From contig JBFWPN010000005.1 of assembly GCA_050249955.1 (NCBI GenBank), positions 248,001-312,000 on the forward strand: DNA of 64,000 nucleotides, in the 5' to 3' direction. The position numbers and the translations under genes were made by a program. Shown in pieces: positions 32,537-41,490 of the stretch; position 1 is the first letter of the stretch; every line of letters begins with the position of its first letter. A model generated the notes under the pieces. That model worked only from the letters and a program-made list of their open reading frames with translations. It made no database searches and was not told where the DNA came from. Source of the DNA: CAVVIG01 sp050249955 (GTDB lineage Bacteria; Acidobacteriota; Vicinamibacteria; Vicinamibacterales; CAVVIG01).

Positions 32537-34201
32537 TCAGTTGTCGCGCAGCGCGAACGTGAAGAGCGCGTTGCCCGAGATCACGGACACGTACTGCCGG
32601 CCCTCCACCTGGTAGGTGACCGGCGCCATGACGATCTGGCCGCCGAGGTTCGTCTTCCAGAGCAGGGTTCCGGTCCGGGCGTCCAGGGCGTGGAAGTAGC
32701 CCTCGCGACCTCCCGTGAAGAGCAGGTCGGACGCGGTGGTCAGCATGCCCCCGTCGGTGACATCGAACTGGGTGACCTTCCACTTCGCCTTCCCGGTGTG
32801 TGGGTCCATGGCGATGACGGCGCCGTTGCCCACCTCATCGGTCCAGTTGTTGATGGGGCCACGGCGGCCGATGCCGATGGTCGGTGCGCCGGGCACGGGT
32901 GTCACCACGGTGAAGCCGCCGCCCGAGAAGTTGCGTCCGGGCTGGTACTGCGCCTCCTCGGCTCGGTAGATGGTGCCGTAGTTCTCCCAGGCCGAGAAGT
33001 AGAACAGGCCCGTGCGCGGGCTGAACGACGGGGGATACCAGTTGGTGCCGCCCTGGTTGCCGGGATAGGTGGGCTGGCCCGCGGGCTGGCGCGTCTGGAC
33101 CGGGCGCCCATTGGCATCGAGGCCGCTCGACCAGTTCACCTTCACGAACGGCTCGCCGAGGAGGAACTTGCCGGTGCGCCGGTCGAGCACGTAGAAGTAG
33201 CCGTTCCGGTTCGCCCACATGAGCACCTTGGTCGGCGTGCCCTTCCAGTCGAGGTCGGCGAGGACCGGGATCTGCACCGAGTCGTAGTCGTAGCCGTCGT
33301 TCGGCGTGAACTGGAAGTGCCACTTCAACGCGCCGGTGTCGGCGTCGAGCGCCACGACCGAGTCGGTGTACAGGTTGTCGCCCGGACGCTGGAACGGATT
33401 CCAGTCGGGACCCGGGTTCCCGATGCCCCAGTAGGTGAGGTTGAGCTCCGGATCGTAGGAGCCGGTTACCCACACCGAGCCGCCGCCCGACTTCCAGTCG
33501 TCGCCCTCCCAGGTGTCGTGCCCCTTCTCGCCGGGGCCGGGTATGGCGTTGAAGCGCCAGGCTTCCTTGCCGGTGGCCGGATCGAACGCCGCAATGAACC
33601 CGCGGATGCCGAACTCACCTCCGCCGACGCCGACAATCACCTTGTCCTTCACGATGAGCGGGGCGAGCGTGATGGAGTAGGCGAGCTTGACGTCGGCCAC
33701 GGTCACATTCCAGAGCGGCTTGCCGGTCCTGGCGTCGAGCGCGATCAGGTGGCCGTCGAGCGTGCCCATGAAGAGCCGATCGCCGAGGATGGCCACGCCC
33801 CGGTTGTTCGCACCGCAGCAGACCCGCGCCTCGGGCGCCGGTGTCCAGCGATAGAGCCAGAACATGCGCCCGGTCTTCGCATCCACCGCCATGACATCGT
33901 TGGGGCGCTCGGTCAGGTACATGACCCCGTCGACCACGATGGGGTTGGCCTGCCAGGCGCCGAACACCTGGTTCTGCAGCACCCACTTCGATTCGAGCCG
34001 CGTGACGTTCTGCGGCGTGATCTCCGCCAGGGTGCTGTAGCGCTGGCTGTTGTACGTCCCGTTGTAGGTGAGCCAGTTCTGGGGCTCGGCGGCCGCGTTG
34101 AGGATCCGCTGGTAGGTCACCGGGGCGCCCTGGGCGAACAGCCCCAGGGATCCGGCAGCAAGGAGGCCCGCGGCGGCCAGCATCAGGCGGTGGCGGAACA
34201 T
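32537..34201 (-). CDS. Periplasmic PQQ-dependent alcohol dehydrogenase
   Basis: 554 residues. The signal peptide LMLAAAGLLAAGSLGLFAQ precedes an eight-bladed quinoprotein propeller with repeated AxxxxTGxxxW motifs (AVDAKTGRMFWLYRW, ALDARTGKPLWNV, AFDPATGKEAWRF, ALDADTGALKWHF, AMDPHTGKAKWKV). The adjacent cysteines in EARVCCGANNRG are the vicinal disulfide above PQQ. No fused cytochrome domain is present; the next gene upstream supplies the cytochrome c. The ATG shares a base with that gene's stop (34201). Substrate unknown. Confidence 0.92.
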   Translation of the reverse strand: MFRHRLMLAAAGLLAAGSLGLFAQGAPVTYQRILNAAAEPQNWLTYNGTYNSQRYSTLAEITPQNVTRLESKWVLQNQVFGAWQANPIVVDGVMYLTERPNDVMAVDAKTGRMFWLYRWTPAPEARVCCGANNRGVAILGDRLFMGTLDGHLIALDARTGKPLWNVTVADVKLAYSITLAPLIVKDKVIVGVGGGEFGIRGFIAAFDPATGKEAWRFNAIPGPGEKGHDTWEGDDWKSGGGSVWVTGSYDPELNLTYWGIGNPGPDWNPFQRPGDNLYTDSVVALDADTGALKWHFQFTPNDGYDYDSVQIPVLADLDWKGTPTKVLMWANRNGYFYVLDRRTGKFLLGEPFVKVNWSSGLDANGRPVQTRQPAGQPTYPGNQGGTNWYPPSFSPRTGLFYFSAWENYGTIYRAEEAQYQPGRNFSGGGFTVVTPVPGAPTIGIGRRGPINNWTDEVGNGAVIAMDPHTGKAKWKVTQFDVTDGGMLTTASDLLFTGGREGYFHALDARTGTLLWKTNLGGQIVMAPVTYQVEGRQYVSVISGNALFTFALRDN

Positions 34202-34980
34202 CACAGTCCTCCCTTGAGCGTGAGCAGGTAGGCCAGCACGTCTGCGACCTCGTCGGCCGAGAGCACCTTCGTGGCGCTCGGCATCGGCGACGTCTTCCCG
34301 AGCTCGTACTCCTTCAGGTCCGCCTTGATCAGCGAGACGAGCTGTTCCCGGTCGTCGATCAGCTGCACCGTGTAGGTGTCCTCGTTGAGGCGGCGTCCCC
34401 GAACGGTCCGACCGTCCTTCGTCAGGGCGCGGACCGGCCTGTTGATCGGCAGCATGGCGCTGGTCGGGTCGACGAGCGAACGCTGCAGGGCGCCCGGTGT
34501 ACGAACGGCGCCGATGTCGCTCAGGTCGGGGGCGGTCCGGGGACCGATGCCGTTCACGCGATGGCAGGAGGCGCACGCGCCCTTTCCGCTGAAGAGGGTT
34601 CGTCCGCGCTCCGGGTTCCCCACGCGCACGGCCGTGCCGCCCGGGTCGAACCCCGCCCGGATGAAGGCGAGCACTGCGTTCATCTCGGGCGGGCGGAACG
34701 AGAAGCCCGGCATTCCGGCCGCGGCGATGCCGGTGGTGATGACCTTCGCGAGGTCGTCATCCGACACGCTGCGACGGAAGACACCGCGCCGGAGGTCGAC
34801 GCCGTTGATGCCGTCGCCGTTCGCGCCGTGGCACAGCGCGCACTGGTTCGCGTAGAGCCGGGACCCGGCCTGGATGTCGTCGGTCGTGTACTGGTGGTCG
34901 GCAACCTGCGCGCGCGCCGGGGCCGGCAGGGCACAGGCCAGGAGTCCACACAGCAGGAGCAGCCTGAGGGGCGGTGTCAT
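34201..34980 (-). CDS. Periplasmic diheme cytochrome c
   Basis: 259 residues. The signal peptide LRLLLLCGLLACALPAPARA is followed by two c-type heme sites, CALCHG (about 48-52) and CASCHR (about 136-140), with axial Met candidates in AAAGMPGFSF and SPMPSA. The tail, ELVSLIKADLKEYELGKTSPMPSATKVLSADEVADVLAYLLTL, is typical of cytochromes attached to PQQ dehydrogenases. It is directly upstream of and coupled to that enzyme, so it is probably its electron acceptor. TACAAC lies 7 nt before the ATG. Confidence 0.92.
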   Translation of the reverse strand: MTPPLRLLLLCGLLACALPAPARAQVADHQYTTDDIQAGSRLYANQCALCHGANGDGINGVDLRRGVFRRSVSDDDLAKVITTGIAAAGMPGFSFRPPEMNAVLAFIRAGFDPGGTAVRVGNPERGRTLFSGKGACASCHRVNGIGPRTAPDLSDIGAVRTPGALQRSLVDPTSAMLPINRPVRALTKDGRTVRGRRLNEDTYTVQLIDDREQLVSLIKADLKEYELGKTSPMPSATKVLSADEVADVLAYLLTLKGGL

Positions 34981-35048
34981 GGCCGATGTTGTAGCGCATA
35001 CCGCGCACCGTGTCCAACCGGACGCGCGGCACGTGCCCGGCCTGGCCG

Positions 35049-37322
35049 CTAGTAACGGAACAGGACCTGGAGCTTCGCGAAGATCGCGCGGCTGGTCCGG
35101 GTGTAGTCCTCGTCGCCCGGGTAGAGCACGGCGTTGACCTGGTTGGCCGAGCGATAGCGGTCGTCGTACCCGACGAAGAGCGCCGTGCCGGCGTTCACGC
35201 GGTAGGTGAGCAGGAGGTTGCCGCCCAGCGTCCGGTCGTAGTCGTTGTAGTCGGTGATGTTGCGCAGCAGCAGCCGATCGGTGAACTGGTAGGTCGTCAG
35301 CAGGCGGTAGATCTTGATGGCGAACTCCTGCGTGTTGGTCCGCACGTCGGTGAAGCTGCTGGTGGTGAGGAGGAGTTCGCTCTGCAGCCGCGAGAACGGG
35401 CGGAGGGTGACGGTGAGCTGGCCGTTGCGCCCCTTCCCGAGGTACGGATTCGTGACGTAGCGGATCTGGTCACCCCAGTTGGTGAAGCCGCTGACCGAGA
35501 TCCGCCGGCTCGTGTTGATGCCGAAGCCGACCCCGTACCGCACCTTGTGGAAGTCGAGCGCGTTGTACCGCTCCATGTCGCGGTCGGTGTTCACGTTGAC
35601 ATTGATGTTCCGGGCGAACTGCGCATTCCACCCGAGGCCGACCCCGGTGTCCTGCACCTTGCCGCTGAACTCGTAGTTGCGGTTGTAGTTGATGCGCGGA
35701 CCCCAGTTCACGACCCAGTTCTGCGGCCACCACCGGTACGAGAGGTTGGCACTGCCCTGGCGCTCGTTCGTGCGGCGGACGAACCCGGCGTCGGTCTTGA
35801 ATTCCGGCGTGATCTCGTAATAGGTCGTCGAGTACGCCAGGCCGCGGCTCTCCTTGCGGAAGTTCGCGTCGATCATCCGGCCAGAGGTCTCCACGCCCTC
35901 ACTGCCGCGGTGGCTGGTGCCGATGGCGCGGAACTGGAACCGCTGGTTCCGGCCGATCTTGAACATGCTGTCGAACCCGCCCACCCGGCTGAACTGATCC
36001 ATGAACGTACGGCTGGTTGCCACGAGGCCGACGCTCGACTCCGAGTACAGGTCGTAGCGCACCCGGCCCAGCACGTTGGTGGCCGACCTCCCGTAGGCGG
36101 GGTCGGTGACGCTGTCGGTCAGCCCGGGCGCTTCGTCATCGGCGACGAGGAACCCCACGGTGGTCTTGCCAACCTTGCCGGTCACCTTCGCCCCGTATCG
36201 CGGGTTCACGATCGTCCGGGTGTGGACCAGCGTGACGGGCCCCGGGATGCTGAAGATCTCCTGCCCCTCGAGGAAGAACGGCCGCAGTTCGGGGAAGAAG
36301 AGCGGAAATCGCTGGTTCACCGCCACCTGCGCACGGTCCGACTCGATCTGCGAGAAGTCGGGATTGAACGTGAAGTCGAGCGTGAGGTTCGACGTGAGCC
36401 CGTACTTGACGCTCATGCCGGCCTCTTCCACGTCCGATGCGCCCCGGACGCCGGTGTCGGTGTCGAGGCTCTGGTTCGCCACGGCGGTGACCGTCGGGAG
36501 CAGCTCGAGGTTCCGGCTCATCGACAGCTGGTTCATCCCCTCGAGGGTGCCCATCTGTGTCAGGAAACCGAGCACGTCGCGCGAGACAGGCGCCCACACG
36601 ATCGACTCGTTGCGGCTCTGGATCTCGCGCTGGACCTGGAACCCCCAGCGGTGTGGCGTACCGTCCTTGTGCGCCGGGTAGCGCAGGCTCTTGAACGGGA
36701 TGGCCACCTCCGCGGTCCACCCGTCCTCGACCATGGCGCCGGCGGAGTAGAAGAGCGCGTCCCACGACAGGTCGGCCCCGTTCGGCCCACGCCTGGTGTT
36801 GTTGTTGCCGCCGCCACCTCCGCCGCTCCCGCTGATCAGGCCGTCGCCCTGCACGCCGTACGCATTGACCGAGAAGACGTACGCGCGCTGCTGGTCGAGG
36901 AACGGATCGAAGTAGAAGCTGATCACGTCGTCGCGCGTCGCCTGATCCCGGTCGGCACGGTTGGCGCGCATCACCGCCAGGTCGGCGTAATGCACGTACA
37001 CACCGAAATAGATTCGCTGGCTGTCGTAGGCGACCAGCACTTCCGTCTGCTCGCTCGGGGGCGCCGCCTCGACCGGACGCTCCTGCACGAAGCGTGTGAT
37101 GCGCGCCGCCGACCGCCAGACCGCATCGTCCAGCCGTCCGTCGAGCCGTGGCGGGGCCGCGACTCGGGGTGGCGCAAGGGCCGGATGTTCGCGCGAGCCC
37201 TGGCCGATTGACGAGGTCAGGATTCCGGCAGCGGGAGACTGCTGGGCAGCGGCACCGATCGGACAGATGAGACTCAACGCACCCGCGAGCAGGGCGCGCC
37301 TGATGGGCTGAAACCGAAACAA
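35049..37322 (-). CDS. Outer-membrane DUF5916 protein with N-terminal CBM9-like domain
   Basis: 757 residues. Signal (LLAGALSLICPIGAAAQ), then a carbohydrate-binding family 9-like domain (PRLDGRLDDAVWRSAARITRFVQERP...ISFYFDPFLDQQRAYVFSVN) at about 55-235. The rest is the DUF5916 region, a long series of amphipathic strands ending KLQVLFRY with a C-terminal aromatic, like outer-membrane barrels. The start is TTG at 37322, with TAAAAT 8 nt upstream and no ribosome site. Members are often found in Acidobacteriota and Bacteroidota; the substrate is unknown. Confidence 0.88.
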   Translation of the reverse strand: MFRFQPIRRALLAGALSLICPIGAAAQQSPAAGILTSSIGQGSREHPALAPPRVAAPPRLDGRLDDAVWRSAARITRFVQERPVEAAPPSEQTEVLVAYDSQRIYFGVYVHYADLAVMRANRADRDQATRDDVISFYFDPFLDQQRAYVFSVNAYGVQGDGLISGSGGGGGGNNNTRRGPNGADLSWDALFYSAGAMVEDGWTAEVAIPFKSLRYPAHKDGTPHRWGFQVQREIQSRNESIVWAPVSRDVLGFLTQMGTLEGMNQLSMSRNLELLPTVTAVANQSLDTDTGVRGASDVEEAGMSVKYGLTSNLTLDFTFNPDFSQIESDRAQVAVNQRFPLFFPELRPFFLEGQEIFSIPGPVTLVHTRTIVNPRYGAKVTGKVGKTTVGFLVADDEAPGLTDSVTDPAYGRSATNVLGRVRYDLYSESSVGLVATSRTFMDQFSRVGGFDSMFKIGRNQRFQFRAIGTSHRGSEGVETSGRMIDANFRKESRGLAYSTTYYEITPEFKTDAGFVRRTNERQGSANLSYRWWPQNWVVNWGPRINYNRNYEFSGKVQDTGVGLGWNAQFARNINVNVNTDRDMERYNALDFHKVRYGVGFGINTSRRISVSGFTNWGDQIRYVTNPYLGKGRNGQLTVTLRPFSRLQSELLLTTSSFTDVRTNTQEFAIKIYRLLTTYQFTDRLLLRNITDYNDYDRTLGGNLLLTYRVNAGTALFVGYDDRYRSANQVNAVLYPGDEDYTRTSRAIFAKLQVLFRY

Positions 37323-37373
37323 GCAATCCGATTTTACCCGGACGCTAGTCCCTTGGATATATATCTCTCGTTG

Positions 37374-38834
37374 CTAGAGGAGACCCACGAGCGGCCAGTA
37401 AACGCCGACGATCAGCAGGAGCACGACACTCTCGACCACGGTCATGACGAGGCCGAAGCGCGCGAGGTCGCGCGCCGTGAACACCCCGGTGGCGAACCCG
37501 ACCATCAGCACCGCGCTCTGGTACGCGAACACCTTGCCGGACGCGGCGAAGGTCCAGATGAGGCCGATCGGCACCACCGGCAGGTGCTGGTCGCGCGCGA
37601 ACTGCAGGATCGCCGGCATCGTGGCCGAGATGAGCGACGACTCCGCCCCGAGGAAGAGGTGATAGAGGAAGGCGGACCAGTACATCACTACGGCCGCACT
37701 CAGCGGGCCGCTGACCAGCCCCTTCATCCACTCGGTCAGCGCACTGGTGAGCAGCGCGAGCCCGCCGGTCTCCATGAGGATGGCGGTGAGGCTCAACCCG
37801 GCCGCCGTGAAGACGAGCACCGAATACCGCAGGTGGCGGAGGTCGCGCACGCGCAGGATGCCGATGCCGGGCAGGACACCCAGGATCGAGACGGCGCCGG
37901 CGACCACGACCGGACGGACGTGATGCAGGGCATCGGTCATCCAGAGCAGGACGGCGAGCGGCAGCAGGACCGCCGTGCGCTTCTGCACGGGCGTCCACTC
38001 TCCGAGGTGCCCGAGCCGCTCGCGGAAGTAGCCGGCCTGATGATCGAGCTCGCGTGCGCGGTCCGGATACAGCCAGAGGGTGCAGCTCCAGCACACGCCC
38101 ACGCTGAGGGCGAGCGCGGGCCCGAACGCGGTGATCCATGACGCGTACGTCAGCCGCTGCCCGGTGAGCCGCTCGATCAGGCCACTCGCCAGGATCGCGG
38201 TTGCACCGGCGAGGATCATCTTGTCGAAGAGTCCACCCGAGTAGGTCACGGCGAGCATCAGGCCACGCGCGGGCGAGGCGTCCCTGCGCAGGCCCGCTGC
38301 GTCGATCAGGCCAAGGACGATTGCCGCGAGGATGGTGACACGAGCGATGCCGGACGGGACGAAGAAGGTGAGCACGAGATCGATGGCGATGAAACCCAGG
38401 AGCAGCGCGGCATATGAGTGACCGGCCCTGGCCGCAATCATGAACGCGACCCGCTCGGCCAGCCCCGAACGCGTGGCCATGAGGCCGAGGATCATCGCGA
38501 AGCCGAGAAACCAGACCGTCTCGCCGCGAAGGCCGGCGCCGAGTGTCTCGACGTCGGTGAGCCCGGTTGCGAACAGGAACGCTACGGCGAGGACGCCGGT
38601 CCAGGCGGGATGGATGAGGTGCGTCGTCCAGAGCAGGATCGCCGACACCGCCACGGCCAGCGCGCGCTGGGCACGAGGCTCGACCTCCGTAGGCAGCCAC
38701 CACCCGACTGCCAACACGAGCAGAATGGCGCAACAGACCAGCGGACGCAGCCAGTCCGTTGTGCGACCCGCGGCTGGCTCCGAAATGACTGTCACCGGCA
38801 CGGAGAATCTAGTGTACGCTCTGCTGTATCCCAT
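37374..38834 (-). CDS. SLC13/DASS-type anion symporter
   Basis: About 486 residues with roughly 12 hydrophobic segments. It has WWLPTEVEPRAQRALAVAVSAILLWTTHLIHP (early DASS signature), GETVWFLGFAMILGLMATRSGLAERVAF and, near the end, SSLISATMPAILQFAR and GLIWTFAASGKVFAYQSAVLMVGF, the second ion-binding loop. It may carry sodium with dicarboxylate or sulfate. The start is unsure: ATG at 38834 or GTG at 38801; longer frames run into the divergent gene at 38855. Confidence 0.85.
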   Translation of the reverse strand: MGYSRAYTRFSVPVTVISEPAAGRTTDWLRPLVCCAILLVLAVGWWLPTEVEPRAQRALAVAVSAILLWTTHLIHPAWTGVLAVAFLFATGLTDVETLGAGLRGETVWFLGFAMILGLMATRSGLAERVAFMIAARAGHSYAALLLGFIAIDLVLTFFVPSGIARVTILAAIVLGLIDAAGLRRDASPARGLMLAVTYSGGLFDKMILAGATAILASGLIERLTGQRLTYASWITAFGPALALSVGVCWSCTLWLYPDRARELDHQAGYFRERLGHLGEWTPVQKRTAVLLPLAVLLWMTDALHHVRPVVVAGAVSILGVLPGIGILRVRDLRHLRYSVLVFTAAGLSLTAILMETGGLALLTSALTEWMKGLVSGPLSAAVVMYWSAFLYHLFLGAESSLISATMPAILQFARDQHLPVVPIGLIWTFAASGKVFAYQSAVLMVGFATGVFTARDLARFGLVMTVVESVVLLLIVGVYWPLVGLL

Positions 38835-38854
38835 CGCTGTAGAGAAGGTACGTC

Positions 38855-40279
38855 GTGTCGTTCCAGTTCGAAGAATGCCTGGTGGCGCCTCAGGTGTTCT
38901 GGAGCGGACGCTGGCACGCCCGTGAGTCCGTGGCCGAGTTGGCCGGGGCCTGGGCCGACCGGTTGTCCGACTTCGCAGAACATCCCGCAGGTGACACCTA
39001 TGCGGCGGCACTGCCGCACGGCCCCGAGGGTGCCGCCCTGTTCCTGGCGGCGCTCGCCATGCCGACCGTACCCGTGCTGCTGTCGTACGACCCGGCGGCG
39101 TGGCCGGATGCGGCCGGCCTCAGGGCGGGGATGGTGCTCGTACTGCCGCCCGTCCTTGCGGAGCTTGCGCCGGAGGCTGAACGCCGGGGCTACCGTCCCC
39201 TCGTGCTGGCGCACGCCCGCGGCGCCAGTGTGCGTCGTGCGCGCGTGCCTGGTCTCGTTTTCCTGACGTCGGGATCGACGGGACGCCCGCGGCCGGCGTA
39301 TCGCACGCTGCGTGCGCTGGGTGCATCCGCCCAGGCGCGGTCGCAGGTGATGGGGCTCCAGCCGGGGGCCGGGTTCGCGGGTGGTGTGCCCATTGCCAGC
39401 GGGCAGGGGATTACCACCCTCATTGCGGCGATCGGACTCGCGGGATCCTTCGGGTGGGTCGATCGGCTCGACCATCGCCAGGTGCTCGACACGATTTCGC
39501 GTCCGGAGTTCGACTGCTGGTGGGCAACGCCGCACCTCGCCGACGTGCTCGGGCGGTGCCGGATCGACGGTCCTCCCGTGGCGCCGCGCATGTGCCTCGT
39601 ATCGAGCCCGCTCGGAGCCGGGGTCTACGATCGGTTCCGAGCGCGATTTGGCGTGCCGCTCAGGCAGGCGTACTCATCGACCGAGACCGGTGCCGTGTCG
39701 ATGGACAGCGGGCCGCCCGATACCGTCGTTCCGGGGACGGTCGGTCACCCGCTTCCCGGCGTCGAGGTGGTCATCGGCGAGAGCCCCAGCGCGCCTGCCG
39801 CCCCTGGACAGACAGGGCGCATCTGGGTGCGGAGTGCGCACCGGATGGAGGGCTACGGTATCCCGCCGCACGTCGTGCTCGACGGCGTGGTGGACGGATT
39901 CCTGCCCACGAGCGACCTTGGCGCGATGGAGGTCGACGGCCGGTTCGCGCTGAAGGGGCGCATCGACGATCGCGTGCGCACCCGTGACGGACGGGTGGTG
40001 GATCTCGAGTTGACGAACGCCGTGCTCCGCTCGATTCCCGGGGTGCGGGCGTCCGTGGTCGTCCCCCTGGAGGGCACGGCAGGCCTCACGCTGGCCGCGC
40101 TGATCGAATGCAGTGAATCCCTTTCCCTCGACGCGATCCGTGCGCGGCTCGTGGCCGAACTGCCGCGATGGTCGCTGCCCCGGTCGCTGATGACGGTCGC
40201 GGCGCTGCCACGCCTCGCCAACGGGAAGCCGGATCGGCTGGCGGCCACGGCCATCCTGTCGGGAGCGCTCCCGGCATGA
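38855..40279 (+). CDS. AMP-binding (adenylating) enzyme, acyl- or aryl-ACP/CoA ligase-like
   Basis: 474 residues, GTG start behind GAGAAGG. The ANL core is present: LVFLTSGSTGRPRPAYRT (P-loop, A3), AYSSTETGAVS (A5), FLPTSDLGAMEVDGRFALKGRIDDRVRTRDG (A7-A8) and the catalytic lysine in ALPRLANGKPDR (A10). The N-terminal part is shorter than in typical acyl-CoA synthetases. The next gene, overlapping by 4 nt, is an acyl carrier protein, so the activated acyl group is probably loaded on that protein. Confidence 0.85.
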   Translation: MSFQFEECLVAPQVFWSGRWHARESVAELAGAWADRLSDFAEHPAGDTYAAALPHGPEGAALFLAALAMPTVPVLLSYDPAAWPDAAGLRAGMVLVLPPVLAELAPEAERRGYRPLVLAHARGASVRRARVPGLVFLTSGSTGRPRPAYRTLRALGASAQARSQVMGLQPGAGFAGGVPIASGQGITTLIAAIGLAGSFGWVDRLDHRQVLDTISRPEFDCWWATPHLADVLGRCRIDGPPVAPRMCLVSSPLGAGVYDRFRARFGVPLRQAYSSTETGAVSMDSGPPDTVVPGTVGHPLPGVEVVIGESPSAPAAPGQTGRIWVRSAHRMEGYGIPPHVVLDGVVDGFLPTSDLGAMEVDGRFALKGRIDDRVRTRDGRVVDLELTNAVLRSIPGVRASVVVPLEGTAGLTLAALIECSESLSLDAIRARLVAELPRWSLPRSLMTVAALPRLANGKPDRLAATAILSGALPA

Positions 40280-40542
40280 TGGGCGAGGCAGACGTGGTGA
40301 CGCGCCTCGGCGGCATCGTGTCGAAAATCATCGGGCCATCAAGGATGCCGGCCGCCGTCGGGGCGAACACACAGCTGGTCACCGACCTGTGGCTCGACTC
40401 GGTCGAACTGCTCGAACTCCTGCTCGCCTGTGAGTCCGAGTTCGGCGTCACGCTCGACGAGAGCCGCGACCTGGAACCGGCCTCGCTGGAGTCGCTCGGC
40501 AGCCTGGCCGCCGTGATCGTGGCCCGGCAACCGGTCGCCTGA
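40276..40542 (+). CDS. Acyl carrier protein
   Basis: 88 residues, overlapping the stop of the ligase gene by 4 nt (ATGA). The phosphopantetheine site is TDLWLDSVELLELLLACE: the serine is kept but is followed by Val rather than the usual Leu. The last helix, LESLGSLAAVIVA, is normal. It stands between an adenylating enzyme and an LPLAT-type acyltransferase, a combination known from arylpolyene and specialised-lipid clusters. Confidence 0.88.
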   Translation: MMGEADVVTRLGGIVSKIIGPSRMPAAVGANTQLVTDLWLDSVELLELLLACESEFGVTLDESRDLEPASLESLGSLAAVIVARQPVA

Positions 40543-40558
40543 ACGCGTCCCGCACCCC

Positions 40559-41437
40559 GTGGACCCCAACGACGTCGACACGGAGGACTGGGGCGCCACG
40601 CCCCCGCGGCTGAAGCCGTTCGAGCCGCTGCTGCGGAGCCTGTCGCCGACGGTGTCGGCCCGCCTGCTCGAGGTATTCGGCATGGCCGATGGTGCCTTCC
40701 GGAAGGGGCGCTGGCACCGCGCGCATCGTTTCGCGCGAGCGCACCGACCCACCCACGGTGGCGCCGTCCGGCTCGCCCTCTCGCTGCTCGCCCATCATGG
40801 ACGGTTCATCCACCTCGAGATGTGTCCCGGCCTCGCGATGGACACGACGATCGTCGGCGAAGGGCATCTCGCCTGCGCCTCGGCGGGCGCGCTGCTGCTG
40901 TCGTTCCACCTGGGTCCTCCCCACTCCGGCCGGGCGCTGCGCATGCGCGGCTATCCGGTCTCGTCGGCCACCCGGCTCGAATATCTCGACGAAGCACGCG
41001 TCAGGAAGCTCGATGACGAAGGCGCGTCGATCAAGCTGTCGGGCGACGACCCCAGGGCGCGCGCCCTCGCACTGCTGCGACTGCGCCGCCTGCTGTCGGG
41101 CGGCGGGCTGGTGCGGATCAACGCGGACGGGTCGCTCGGCAGGGGAGTGTGCGCCATACCGGTGACCGGCGGCGAGATCGTGCTGCGCCAGGGATGGCTG
41201 ACGCTCCGCCGGCAGACCCGCGTGCCGGTGCTGCCCCTCCTGGCGCGCATGGAAGGGCGGCGACGGGTCATCGAACTGCACCCGCCGCTGCCTCCCGTGG
41301 ATCCGGACCCGGCCCGCGACCTCGGGCAGTGCCTCGCCGTGCTGACGCCGCTCCTGGCGGCGTACGTCAGGCAGCATCCCGAACAGTGCCGCTACGTGGT
41401 GTATCCCCGCGGGCCTCAGATCGTCGACCCGCCATAG
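40559..41437 (+). CDS. LPLAT-family acyltransferase (LpxL-like)
   Basis: 292 residues, GTG start, weak ribosome site. The LPLAT/HtrB-like core includes GALLLSFHLGPPHSGRALRMRGYPV (HxxxxS-type catalytic His in SFHLGPPHSG) and LLSGGGLVRINADGSLGRG with later VLPLLARMEGRRRVIELHPPLP. No membrane anchor is obvious at the N-terminus. It probably transfers the acyl chain from the upstream ACP to a lipid or sugar. Third gene of the ligase-ACP-acyltransferase set. Confidence 0.8.
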   Translation: MDPNDVDTEDWGATPPRLKPFEPLLRSLSPTVSARLLEVFGMADGAFRKGRWHRAHRFARAHRPTHGGAVRLALSLLAHHGRFIHLEMCPGLAMDTTIVGEGHLACASAGALLLSFHLGPPHSGRALRMRGYPVSSATRLEYLDEARVRKLDDEGASIKLSGDDPRARALALLRLRRLLSGGGLVRINADGSLGRGVCAIPVTGGEIVLRQGWLTLRRQTRVPVLPLLARMEGRRRVIELHPPLPPVDPDPARDLGQCLAVLTPLLAAYVRQHPEQCRYVVYPRGPQIVDPP

Positions 41438-41490
41438 CTCCCGCTATACTCGGGTGATCACATGACCGGAGGCCAGCCATCATCGCTCGA

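Noticed and set aside
32048..34231. 727-codon plus-strand frame
   Set aside because: Antisense to RsmE and the PQQ dehydrogenase, both strongly supported; no domain seen.
35010..37211. 733-codon plus-strand frame
   Set aside because: Antisense to the DUF5916 protein; composition typical of a shadow frame.
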